This document shows positions 21,029 to 29,093 of a stretch of 64,000 bases of DNA, piece by piece. Location of the stretch: assembly GCA_012735495.1 (NCBI GenBank), contig JAAYHD010000013.1:61984-125983 (forward strand), read 5' to 3'. The DNA is from Clostridiales bacterium. GTDB lineage: Bacteria > Bacillota > Clostridia > Lachnospirales > Lachnospiraceae. Numbering within the stretch: position 1 is the stretch's first letter; every line of letters starts with the position of its first letter. A program made the position numbers and the translations under genes. The notes under the pieces were generated by a model, which did no database searches, was not told where the DNA came from, and saw nothing but the letters and a program-made list of their open reading frames with translations.

Positions 21029-22099
21029 TTACTTTACTTCCACCATCCAGCCGAATGTATCGGGAAGGTCACCAAGCTGTATGCCGGTCAGGTTGTCATA
21101 CAGTCTCTGGCTCAGCTCACCAATACCGCCGTCTCTTATAACCATTACATGGTCATCCCAGCGAAGCTTGCCTACAGGCGATATGACCGCCGCCGTACCG
21201 GTTCCGAATACTTCTTCAAGTGTTCCGTTTTTATGTGCTTCATATACCTCATCAATGGATATCAGTCTCTCCTGAACCTCATAGCCCCATTCCCAACATA
21301 GCCTGATTACCGAATCCCTGGTTATGCCGGGAAGTATGCTGCCGTTAAGCATAGGTGTTACAACGACTCCATTGATTTTAAAGAATATGTTCATGGATCC
21401 GACTTCTTCGATGTACTTCCTGTGGACACCGTCCAGCCACAGCACCTGGGAATACCCTTCCTTGTGGGCCTTCATCTGCGCCCTTAAGGATGCCGCATAA
21501 TTGCCGCCGGTTTTGGCTTCCCCGATACCGCCTTTGACTGCCCTGACATAAGTATCCTCGATCCATATCTTAACCGGGTCCAAACCCTCCGGATAATAAG
21601 GTCCCACGGGCGACAGTATGATTATAAACTTGTATTTATCGGCCGGCTTTACACCCAAAAACGGGGTGGTGGCAATAATGAACGGCCTGATATAAAGTGA
21701 TGTGCCTTCCCTTGTGGGTATCCAGTTCTTGTCAATTTTCACCAGTTCCTTGATTGCCTGAACAAAGTCCTCTTCCGGAATCCCCGGCATGCATAAGATT
21801 TCACAGGTCCTGTTGGTACGCTTGGCATTCATATCCGGACGGAACAGAAGTATCCTTCCGTCCTTTGACTTGTAAGCCTTCAACCCTTCGAACATTTCCT
21901 GGCCATAATGGAATACCATCGCCGAAGGCTCAAGACATATCGGCTGATATGGTACTATCCTGGCATCATGCCAGCCCTTCTCTGCGGTATAATCCATAAT
22001 AAACATATGATCCGTGAAAATGGTTCCGAACACCAAGGGATCGTTCTTGTCCGGTAATTTCTTCGGGTTGGGATTAAGTTCAATCTTAATATCCAACAT
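21029..22099 (-). CDS. ilvE: Branched-chain amino acid aminotransferase
   Basis: It is a class IV PLP enzyme that interconverts Leu, Ile and Val with their 2-oxo acids, using glutamate. At 356 residues it is the longer BCAT type. The catalytic PLP lysine lies in GEAKTGGNYAAS. Other family marks are FHYGQEMFEGLKAY near 64, YIRPFIIAT, and the C-terminal VFGTGTAAVISPVG loop that holds the phosphate. GAAGGATAAG precedes the ATG. It has its own promoter just behind dfrA and a leader with a long inverted repeat. No other ilv/leu genes are nearby. Confidence 0.96.
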   Translation of the reverse strand: MLDIKIELNPNPKKLPDKNDPLVFGTIFTDHMFIMDYTAEKGWHDARIVPYQPICLEPSAMVFHYGQEMFEGLKAYKSKDGRILLFRPDMNAKRTNRTCEILCMPGIPEEDFVQAIKELVKIDKNWIPTREGTSLYIRPFIIATTPFLGVKPADKYKFIIILSPVGPYYPEGLDPVKIWIEDTYVRAVKGGIGEAKTGGNYAASLRAQMKAHKEGYSQVLWLDGVHRKYIEEVGSMNIFFKINGVVVTPMLNGSILPGITRDSVIRLCWEWGYEVQERLISIDEVYEAHKNGTLEEVFGTGTAAVISPVGKLRWDDHVMVIRDGGIGELSQRLYDNLTGIQLGDLPDTFGWMVEVK

Positions 22100-22139
22100 A
22101 TGCTTATCCTTCTTTCCTTTTAATATCCTTATAAGCTCC

Positions 22140-22189
22140 CTAAACCAGGCTTTTCCGTGAGGCCGTTTTCAATCGGGTTTTCGGTTTAG
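22140..22189 (-). repeat. Long-range inverted repeat in the ilvE leader
   Basis: CTAAACC and GGTTTAG are separated by 36 nt. The stem would sit just after the predicted transcription start and end 41 nt before the ilvE ATG. No T-box or terminator consensus was seen. Confidence 0.4.
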
Positions 22190-22200
22190 CGGTTTTATCT

Positions 22201-22229
22201 ATAATATTCCTTTTTTATGAATTTTTCAA
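22201..22229 (-). promoter_or_regulatory. ilvE promoter
   Basis: TTGAAA, 17 bp, TATTAT on the minus strand, directly behind the dfrA stop. Confidence 0.65.
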
Positions 22230-22237
22230 GCCTTATA

Positions 22238-22732
22238 TTAATGATTTTTTCTCTCGTACTTATAAAAATAATAAATCAGGTCATAATAAGTCTGCTCGTC
22301 GGACACATCTGTAACCTGCCAGCCTTCCATTTCATCAAGGTTGGGAAAATAAGCGTCAGCATTGTAGGCATAATCTATCCTTGTTACATATGCCGTATCG
22401 CAGTATGGCAGCATCTGCCGGTATACGCTTTCGCCTCCGATTACATAAACATCCTTGCTGTCGTACTCTTTCACAGCTTCCAGTGCTTCCTCTATGCTGT
22501 GCACAACAACGGCGTCCCGGACCTTGTAATTCGGATCCGATGTTATAACTACATTAAAACGGTCCTTTAAGGGCAGTCCCTGCGGCAGTCCCTCCAGGGT
22601 TTTTCTCCCCATTATGACCGCCTTGTTCAAGGTTGTCTTCCTGAAAAAACGGTGATCCGCCGGTATTGTGACCAGCAGCTTGTTCTTATATCCAATTGCC
22701 CAGTTTTTATCAACGGCTACTATGATGTTCAT
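22238..22732 (-). CDS. dfrA: Dihydrofolate reductase
   Basis: It reduces dihydrofolate with NADPH and restores the folate oxidised by thymidylate synthase, whose gene lies just upstream. I start at ATG 22732 (MNIIVAVDKNWAIGYKNKL) with AAGGAG 8 nt upstream. A GTG nine nt earlier overlaps that site. The 164-residue protein has the typical IGxxNxL-like loop, the VIMGRKTLEGLPQGLPL NADPH segment and VYVIGGESVY. The cytoplasmic enzyme is in a thyA-dfrA operon with a 21-nt gap. Confidence 0.96.
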   Translation of the reverse strand: MNIIVAVDKNWAIGYKNKLLVTIPADHRFFRKTTLNKAVIMGRKTLEGLPQGLPLKDRFNVVITSDPNYKVRDAVVVHSIEEALEAVKEYDSKDVYVIGGESVYRQMLPYCDTAYVTRIDYAYNADAYFPNLDEMEGWQVTDVSDEQTYYDLIYYFYKYERKNH

Positions 22733-22753
22733 GTCGTTCACTCCTTACCCTGT

Positions 22754-23599
22754 CTAAATTGCGACCGGAATATCTATCTTCGGACCGTATTTATAGTTTC
22801 TCAGCTCAAAATCATCAACCGTAAACTGGTAGAAATCCTTTATGTCCGGGTTCATGCAAAACTCGGGGGCATCGTATGTTGGACGGGTTATTAATTCCTT
22901 GACAATGGGGACATGCCTGTCATAAATATGGGCATCGGCAATTACATGAACCAGCTCCCCCACCCGGTAGCCGCATACCTGTGCCAGCATATGAAGCAGC
23001 ACGGCATATTGGCATACGTTCCAGTTGTTTGCCGTAAGAACGTCGCTGGATCTCTGGTTGAGGATGGCATTCAGCACCAGTTCGCCGCATTCCCTGTCCC
23101 TTGTAACATTGAAGGTTAGACTGTATGCACAGGGATAAAGGTTCATCTCATGAAGATCCTGATGAACATACATGTTGGTGATCATTCTTCTGCTGAAGGG
23201 GTTGTTCTTTAAGTCGTATATAAGACGGTCAACCTGGTCCATGTCTCCTTCCCTGTATTTATGCTTAACGCCCATCTGATAGCCGTAAGCCTTGCCTATG
23301 GATCCGTTTTCATCTGCCCAGCTGTCCCAGATATGGCTCTTAAGATCTTTAATATTATTCGACTTTTTCTGCCATATCCATAGTATCTCGTCAATGCAAT
23401 ATTTGAATGCCAGCTTGCGAAGGGTTAAAGCCGGGAACTCCTTGGACAGGTCATAACGATTGACTATTCCGAACTTTTTGATTGTATAGGCATATGTTCC
23501 ATCTTCCCATTTTGCACGCACCTTTTCGCCCTCGGTGCTGGTACCGTTCTCCAATATATCCTTGCACATATTGATAAATATCTGATCCGCTAAGCTCAT
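22754..23599 (-). CDS. thyA: Thymidylate synthase (ThyA type)
   Basis: It methylates dUMP to dTMP with methylene-THF, giving dihydrofolate. The start is ATG 23599 (MSLADQIF), as GGAGG lies 6 nt upstream. The 281-residue protein has the phosphate-binding double arginine (FSRRM, 137-138). The nucleophile is C157 in LYPCAYS, followed by NQRSSD and the C-terminal DAHIYD region. The usual PCH of ThyA is PCA here, so the residue after the nucleophile is alanine instead of histidine. It heads an operon with dfrA, under a promoter that contains a striking inverted repeat. Confidence 0.95.
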   Translation of the reverse strand: MSLADQIFINMCKDILENGTSTEGEKVRAKWEDGTYAYTIKKFGIVNRYDLSKEFPALTLRKLAFKYCIDEILWIWQKKSNNIKDLKSHIWDSWADENGSIGKAYGYQMGVKHKYREGDMDQVDRLIYDLKNNPFSRRMITNMYVHQDLHEMNLYPCAYSLTFNVTRDRECGELVLNAILNQRSSDVLTANNWNVCQYAVLLHMLAQVCGYRVGELVHVIADAHIYDRHVPIVKELITRPTYDAPEFCMNPDIKDFYQFTVDDFELRNYKYGPKIDIPVAI

Positions 23600-23651
23600 G
23601 CTATACCTCCGTCCTCTCATCGGGCTGCAAATAAGACTTGATGTTTTATTT

Positions 23652-23680
23652 ATTGTACCTCACCCGGCAGGTGAGGGCAA
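23652..23680 (-). promoter_or_regulatory. thyA-dfrA promoter with inverted-repeat operator in the spacer
   Basis: TTGCCC, a 17-bp spacer, TACAAT on the minus strand. A perfect 7-bp inverted repeat CCTCACC-N5-GGTGAGG (23658-23676) fills the spacer and touches the -35. This layout is typical of a repressor or DNA-twisting activator site. The regulator is unknown. Confidence 0.55.
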
Positions 23681-23700
23681 GTCCTTAATCGGTCACTTGC

Positions 23701-23741
23701 ATAAAATAAGGCACACAGCCTATTTCTCAAATCTGTGTGCC
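23701..23741 (-). terminator. Intrinsic terminator of nrdD
   Basis: GGCACACAG-N14-CTGTGTGCC followed by TTATTTTAT on the minus strand, 31 nt after the nrdD stop. Confidence 0.88.
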
Positions 23742-23771
23742 CTGAATATCATATAAATCATTTTGGTTTAT

Positions 23772-26153
23772 TTACAGGACAACCAACTGCTCATCAACAA
23801 ATTTCTTAATCTCTGAGACGTTGGTGTACTTCCTTGCCGCTCCATTTCTGACATCCAGAAGGGTCGGGGCCTGCAAAATGTTATACTTCTGTGCCAGCTC
23901 CATGTTCTCTTCCGCGTCAATCAGGGTATAGGATATTCCCTTTAAAAACTCCTTGGCAATATTGCAGTTCGGGCATGTCTTTGTGGTAAACAGGTACAAG
24001 CCGTCACTCATATCCGTGTCGGAGCCCTCCTGCTCCAGTTGGCTTACACTGTATCTGCCGTTGCTTACAGGCATCTTCCTGGACTTCTCTATGTCATACA
24101 GCCTTCTGTTCTTATACTCCTGGGCCTTGCCGTCATTCCAGTTCTGGACCGGACGATAGTAGCCTGTAATTCGGCTGTACACCTCGGCGTCACTGCCGCA
24201 TATCGGGCACTTAAAGTGTTCGCCGGTCAGGTATCCGTGAGTGCTGCATACCGAATAGGTCGGAGAAATTGTATAATACGGGAGCTTGTAGTTTTCGGCA
24301 ATGGTTCTTACAAGCTTTGCGGCAGCCTGCCAATCGGGCAGCTTCTCTCCCAGGAATGCATGGAATACGGTTCCGGATGTATACAGGGTCTGGATTTCAT
24401 CCTGTATGTCAAGAGCCTCAAAAATATCACATGTATAACCCACAGGAAGATGGGAGCTGTTTGTATAGTAAGGCACATCCCCGGGCTTGCCTGCCGTAAT
24501 GATGTCCGGATAACGTTCCTTGTCATGCTTTGCAAGACGGTAACTGGTGGATTCGGCGGGAGTTGCCTCCAGGTTGTATAGGTCGCCGTACTGCTCCTGG
24601 TAATCGGACAGGCGGTCACGCATATGGTTAAGAACCTTGATTGTAAAGTCTATGGTTTCCCTATGGGTCATATCCTTGCGCAGCCACTTGGCATTAAGTC
24701 CGACCTCGTTCATACCTACAAGGCCGATGGTTGAGAAGTGGTTCTCAAAGGTGCCGAGATAACGTTTCGTATACGGATACAGCCCTTCGTTCAGCAGCTT
24801 GGTTATAACATCCCTCTTTACCTTGAGTGAACGGGCGGCAATATCCATCATTCTGTCCAGGCGCTTGAAGAACTCGTCTTCATTTGCGGACAGGTATGCG
24901 ATTCTCGGCATGTTGATTGTAACAACACCGATGGATCCAGTGCTCTCACCCGATCCGAAATAACCTCCGCTCTTCTTTCTAAGCTCACGCAGGTCAAGCC
25001 TCAGCCTGCAGCACATGGAACGGATATCGCTGGGCTTCATGTCGCTGTTGATATAGTTTGAGAAGTACGGCGTACCGTATTTAGCCGTCATTTCAAACAG
25101 CAGGCGGTTGTTTTCCGTATCGGACCAATCGAAGTCCCTGGTAATTGAATATGTCGGTATCGGATACTGGAATCCGCGGCCGTTTGCGTCGCCTTCAAGC
25201 ATAATTTCGATGAAGGCCTTGTTGATCATATCCATTTCCGCCTTGCAATCTTTATATTTGAAATCCCTCTCCTTGCCGCCTACTATGCAGGGAAGCTCAG
25301 CCAGATCATCAGGTACCGTCCAGTCAAGAGTTATATTCGAGAACGGAGCCTGTGTTCCCCAGCGGCTTGGGGTATTGACGCCATATACGAAGGATTGTAT
25401 GCACTGTTTTACTTCCTTGTATGAAAGGTTGTCAACCTTTACAAAAGGGGCAAGATACGTGTCAAAGGACGAGAATGCCTGCGCTCCTGCCCATTCGTTC
25501 TGCATTATGCCAAGGAAGTTGACCATCTGGTTGCAAAGGGTAGACAGGTGGCTTGCAGGAGAAGATGTAATCTTCCCCGGTATTCCGCCCAGACCTTCCT
25601 TGATCAGCTGCTTTAAAGACCATCCGGCGCAATAACCGGTCAGCATGGACAAATCATGGAGATGCAAATCGGCATTCCTATGGGCATTCGCTATTTCTTC
25701 GTCATATATTTCAGACAGCCAGTAATTGGCCGTTACCTTTCCGGAGTTATGCAGAATCAAACCTCCAACGGAGTATGTTACCGTGGAGTTTTCCTTGACT
25801 CTCCAGTCCTCTTCCTTGATATAGCTGTTTATGGTCTCCTTGAAATCAAGGATTGTGGACTTCATGTTGCGGATTTTTTCCCTGTTCTTGCGGTACAGAA
25901 TGTATGCCTTGGCAACATCGGTATAACCCGACTGTTCAAGCACACGCTCCACACTGTCCTGAATATCCTCCACATGTATGACGTTATCTTTGACCTTGTC
26001 CTGAAAATCTGCAGTGACCCTCAGCGACAGCAAGCCGATAATCTCGTCCGTATATATCTTCTCAGTGGCAACAAATGCTTTTGTTATTGCATCACTTATT
26101 TTCTTAAGATTAAAATCGGCTATTTTTCCGTCTCTTTTCTGCACTTTAATCAT
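23772..26153 (-). CDS. nrdD: Anaerobic ribonucleoside-triphosphate reductase with C-terminal glutaredoxin-like domain
   Basis: This class III glycyl-radical enzyme makes dNTPs without oxygen. It is 793 residues. An ATP-cone occupies about 1-90 and the ten-stranded barrel follows. A zinc site (C636-x2-H639, C649-x2-C652) precedes the glycyl-radical loop RITGYYRPVQNW with G664. A flexible linker leads to an extra domain of about 74 residues (from 720) with the redox motif CPNC (727-730) and a cis-proline (QAPTLL). This is a thioredoxin/glutaredoxin fold that could re-reduce the active-site cysteines. The required activase NrdG is not adjacent. GGGAG lies 11 nt before the ATG. Two NrdR-like boxes lie upstream. 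Confidence 0.96.
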   Translation of the reverse strand: MIKVQKRDGKIADFNLKKISDAITKAFVATEKIYTDEIIGLLSLRVTADFQDKVKDNVIHVEDIQDSVERVLEQSGYTDVAKAYILYRKNREKIRNMKSTILDFKETINSYIKEEDWRVKENSTVTYSVGGLILHNSGKVTANYWLSEIYDEEIANAHRNADLHLHDLSMLTGYCAGWSLKQLIKEGLGGIPGKITSSPASHLSTLCNQMVNFLGIMQNEWAGAQAFSSFDTYLAPFVKVDNLSYKEVKQCIQSFVYGVNTPSRWGTQAPFSNITLDWTVPDDLAELPCIVGGKERDFKYKDCKAEMDMINKAFIEIMLEGDANGRGFQYPIPTYSITRDFDWSDTENNRLLFEMTAKYGTPYFSNYINSDMKPSDIRSMCCRLRLDLRELRKKSGGYFGSGESTGSIGVVTINMPRIAYLSANEDEFFKRLDRMMDIAARSLKVKRDVITKLLNEGLYPYTKRYLGTFENHFSTIGLVGMNEVGLNAKWLRKDMTHRETIDFTIKVLNHMRDRLSDYQEQYGDLYNLEATPAESTSYRLAKHDKERYPDIITAGKPGDVPYYTNSSHLPVGYTCDIFEALDIQDEIQTLYTSGTVFHAFLGEKLPDWQAAAKLVRTIAENYKLPYYTISPTYSVCSTHGYLTGEHFKCPICGSDAEVYSRITGYYRPVQNWNDGKAQEYKNRRLYDIEKSRKMPVSNGRYSVSQLEQEGSDTDMSDGLYLFTTKTCPNCNIAKEFLKGISYTLIDAEENMELAQKYNILQAPTLLDVRNGAARKYTNVSEIKKFVDEQLVVL

Positions 26154-26234
26154 ATGTAACTGTCTCCCTTCCCAATTATATATCTTCTATATCACATCCG
26201 AGAGAGTCCCGGTTCACTCTTCCCTATAAATAAA

Positions 26235-26263
26235 ATACTATCAGAATTAAAATATGAAGTCAA
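26235..26263 (-). promoter_or_regulatory. nrdD promoter
   Basis: TTGACT, 17 bp, TAGTAT on the minus strand, about 80 nt before the ATG. It lies immediately downstream of the NrdR-like boxes. Confidence 0.65.
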
Positions 26264-26270
26264 TATAAAA

Positions 26271-26317
26271 ATACTAGATATATGAGATTATTAATAATCA
26301 CCCACAATATCTAGTAT
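26271..26317 (-). promoter_or_regulatory. Paired NrdR-like boxes
   Basis: Two 16-bp sites start 31 bp apart (26271 and 26302), i.e. three helical turns. The box at 26302-26317 (CCACAATATCTAGTAT) matches 13 of 16 positions of the known acaCwAtATaTwGtgt consensus as I recall it. The other is weaker. The outer halves form a perfect 11-bp inverted repeat, ATACTAGATAT/ATATCTAGTAT. The site is 8 bp upstream of the nrdD -35, the usual setting for repression by NrdR at high dATP. Confidence 0.7.
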
Positions 26318-26346
26318 AAAAATGGTTAAAAATGCCTATTAAGTTT

Positions 26347-26379
26347 TTTAAAAAAATGCCGACAGTATTTTTAGGGCAT
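26347..26379 (-). terminator. Possible hflX terminator
   Basis: ATGCC-N14-GGCAT followed by a run of seven T on the minus strand, 20-50 nt after the hflX stop. The stem is only 5 bp. Confidence 0.4.
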
Positions 26380-26400
26380 CTTGTTGGCCCAGGCAGCATT

Positions 26401-27675
26401 TCACAATAAGCGGTTATAAATCTCTTTCGGCACATATGCCTTTACATATATCCCGTTTTCCCTGTAATCCTCCTCGATAAGCTGCCCGTATTTGCGTATC
26501 GTCTGGATCTTGCCGGCTTCATTGTACAGGAATATATTCTCAATCAAAACCTTCTGCTCCGCAAGCGCCCGCTCTATTACCTCAAGCAGCTTATCAACGC
26601 CTTCTCCCGTTTTTGCCGATATCTTCACGGTATAATCGGCCCTGAAATCCTTTACCGTCCGTACCGTTTCCAGCTTATCCTGCTTGTTGAATGCGGTTAT
26701 AACCGGCTTATCCTTTATACCAAGCTCGGCCAGGGTTTCATATACAATATGCATCTGTTTGTCCGCGTCCGGATTAGAGATGTCCACCACATGCAGGATT
26801 ATATCGGCATACTTGGCTTCTTCCAGCGTGCTTCTGAACGCATTTATCAGATGATGGGGCAGCTTGCGGATAAATCCTACGGTATCCGTAAACAGCACCT
26901 GCTGGCCGTTCTTCATGGTATAGTTTCTTGTGGTCGGGTCCAGCGTCGCAAACAACTTGTCTTCCTCAAGCACCCCCGCATTGGTAAGATAATTAAGCAG
27001 TGTAGACTTGCCGGCATTGGTGTAGCCAACTATGGCAATAACGGGAATCCTGCTGCGGCTTCGCAGGTTTCTTGCCGTTTCCCTGTTCTTTTTCAGGTCG
27101 TCCAGTTCAATTTTCAAATGGGCCAGGCGCTCCTTTATACGGCGGCGGTCTATCTCAAGCTTTTTCTCACCGGGACCCCTTGTTCCTATGCCGCCTCCCA
27201 GCCTGGACAGCACATTGCCCATACCGGTCAGCCTTGTGGACCGGTACTTAAGCTGTGCCATCTCGACCTGGAGCTTGCCCTCCCAGGTTGTTGCCCTCTT
27301 GGCAAAAATATCCATAATAAGAATGGTCCTGTCAAGAACCACCGTCTGAAGGGCATCTTCAAGATTTTTTAACTGCACGGGTGTAAGTTCGTCATCACAA
27401 ATCACACCGGTCGCGTCCGTTTCGGAAATCATCCGCCTGACTTCTTCTATTTTGCCCTTTCCTATATAGGTTGTCGGATGGATCTTTTCCCGGTTCTGGA
27501 TTATCCTGCCTACTGTGCTGCCTCCCGCCGTATCCACAAGCTCGTTTAATTCTTCCAGTGAATCTATGGCATCGTCATCGCTTAGGGATACACCCACCAG
27601 AATAAACCGTTCCTGTTGGTCTTCCATATCATAAAGCTTGTTTTCGTTCTTTTCCCTCATCTTTACCTCTGTCAT
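26401..27675 (-). CDS. hflX: GTPase HflX
   Basis: HflX splits stalled or hibernating 70S ribosomes using nucleotide binding. At 424 residues it shows the N-terminal HflX domain with the glycine-rich linker SRLGGGIGTRGPGE. A G domain follows from about 205, with GYTNAGKSTLLN, DTVGFIRKLP and NKQDK. The C-terminal domain contains VYVPKEI-like residues. Its ATG overlaps the stop of the preceding TPR lipoprotein gene (TAATG), implying translational coupling. A second in-frame ATG at 27660 has its own AGAGG and could also be used. The protein is cytoplasmic and ribosome-bound. Confidence 0.97.
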   Translation of the reverse strand: MTEVKMREKNENKLYDMEDQQERFILVGVSLSDDDAIDSLEELNELVDTAGGSTVGRIIQNREKIHPTTYIGKGKIEEVRRMISETDATGVICDDELTPVQLKNLEDALQTVVLDRTILIMDIFAKRATTWEGKLQVEMAQLKYRSTRLTGMGNVLSRLGGGIGTRGPGEKKLEIDRRRIKERLAHLKIELDDLKKNRETARNLRSRSRIPVIAIVGYTNAGKSTLLNYLTNAGVLEEDKLFATLDPTTRNYTMKNGQQVLFTDTVGFIRKLPHHLINAFRSTLEEAKYADIILHVVDISNPDADKQMHIVYETLAELGIKDKPVITAFNKQDKLETVRTVKDFRADYTVKISAKTGEGVDKLLEVIERALAEQKVLIENIFLYNEAGKIQTIRKYGQLIEEDYRENGIYVKAYVPKEIYNRLL

Positions 27676-28865
27676 TAATTTCCTGTTGCATCACTCACGT
27701 TAGATAATCTCGAAGCCACGAAGGTCTTTTCTCTTTTTGCAGCCTCATCATTGGGATAGGATGCAATGTAGCTCTGCAGCTTCGTTAAAGCCTTCTCAAA
27801 ATCACCCATTTTTTCATATACTACAATCTCATTCTTGAGCATTATTCTCCGCAATTCATCCTGTGCATATTCAATTCCTGTCTCCAGGTACGGTAATGCC
27901 TGTTCATATTGTTCGGTCTTGATAAGACAGGACGCTATCTGGTTATATACCTCGGGTACGTTGACTCCGCCCTCTTCAATGTACTTTTCATAATAATACC
28001 TGGCGGTGGAGTAATCCTTCCTGCCGTAATAAATTTCGCCGATATAGAAGTAAGCCTCTAGAAACCCGTTGGCAAAGCTCTCGCTCAGCTCTGAGAAGGC
28101 CTGGTCGTACAAGCCTTGATAAAAATGGATTTTTGCAAGGTTAAACTTGTCAGCCTTGGTCTTGACCTCGATCTGTGCCGCCTGACCGAGCACGGCCTCC
28201 GCTTCGCTGCTTTTGCCGAGCTCCTTCAGGAGACAGTATTTCCTTATGTAATAATCATAATTTCTTGAATCAAGGGCAATCGCCCTGTCATAATCGTCCA
28301 ATCCCTTCTGATATTCACCGGTTTTTTGATATGTATACGCCCGGTCCGCAAGCACCTGTGCTTCCTCACCGAACCGTGATATTATGCCGGTATATGTCTC
28401 GGCAGCCTGCTTATAAGCTCCGATGGATATCAGGGATTTTCCCTTGTAATACAGTATATCCTTGTCCAGGTCTTCCAATACCTTGATTCTTAATGCTTCC
28501 TCGAAACGGTTGATTGCTTCCCTGTAGTTCTGCATGTAAAAATATGCGATGCCCTTTCCTCTAAGGGCACGTTTATTATTATTTAAAACGATGGAAATAT
28601 TCTTGTCCATTATAACCCGGTCGAACTGCTTTATAGCCTCATCATACCTGGAAAGGCCGATAAGAGCCATGCCGTAATCAATATAATACTCCGCGCGGTT
28701 GGGGTTTTGATCTATGGCCATTGAAAAGTATTTCGCCGCTTCTTCATAATTACCGTCGGCAAAATATTTCTTCCCACTCTTGTAATATCCGCCCGCTTTC
28801 GAGCAGCCGGATAACAGCAAGGTTATTACAGCCGTCAGGAATATTACTGGCAATAATCTTTTCAT
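27675..28865 (-). CDS. TPR-repeat lipoprotein
   Basis: The start is ATG 28865, with GGAGG 8 nt before it. The 396-residue protein has a lipobox LLSGC (C21). From residue 24 it is built of tetratricopeptide repeats along its full length, e.g. YFADGNYEEAAKYFSMAID and LSRYDEAIKQFDRVI. About nine or ten repeats can be counted. It would be anchored outside the membrane as a protein-protein scaffold. No enzymatic domain is present. It is cotranscribed and translationally coupled with hflX, an unexpected pairing of an external scaffold with a ribosome factor. The partner is not known. Confidence 0.88.
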   Translation of the reverse strand: MKRLLPVIFLTAVITLLLSGCSKAGGYYKSGKKYFADGNYEEAAKYFSMAIDQNPNRAEYYIDYGMALIGLSRYDEAIKQFDRVIMDKNISIVLNNNKRALRGKGIAYFYMQNYREAINRFEEALRIKVLEDLDKDILYYKGKSLISIGAYKQAAETYTGIISRFGEEAQVLADRAYTYQKTGEYQKGLDDYDRAIALDSRNYDYYIRKYCLLKELGKSSEAEAVLGQAAQIEVKTKADKFNLAKIHFYQGLYDQAFSELSESFANGFLEAYFYIGEIYYGRKDYSTARYYYEKYIEEGGVNVPEVYNQIASCLIKTEQYEQALPYLETGIEYAQDELRRIMLKNEIVVYEKMGDFEKALTKLQSYIASYPNDEAAKREKTFVASRLSNVSDATGN

Positions 28866-28924
28866 TATGGCAGCCTCCGGATAAATGTAAAAATACCTTA
28901 CCACAAGATATTGTGCCCTGTTAT

Positions 28925-28953
28925 ATTATACAACACCATCCATGATATAGCAA
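28925..28953 (-). promoter_or_regulatory. Promoter of the TPR lipoprotein-hflX operon
   Basis: TTGCTA, 17 bp, perfect TATAAT on the minus strand, about 55 nt before the lipoprotein ATG. Confidence 0.6.
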
Positions 28954-29029
28954 CAATTCCGGACATTATAAAACAAACTTTTATCATATGTGCCAGTCAC
29001 CGCAGCCCCATGCCAAGTCATTATTACTT

Positions 29030-29069
29030 AAAATAAAAATACAGCCGAACGGTTTAGTCCGTCCGGCTG
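29030..29069 (-). terminator. Intrinsic terminator of hppA
   Basis: CAGCCGGACGG-N5-CCGTTCGGCTG (one mismatch) followed by TATTTTTATTTT on the minus strand, 25 nt after the hppA stop. Confidence 0.9.
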
Positions 29070-29093
29070 CAATATTTCATATGTTTTCAGTTA

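Noticed and set aside
22100..22194. T-box riboswitch in the ilvE leader
   Set aside because: No T-box sequence, specifier stem or terminator could be found.
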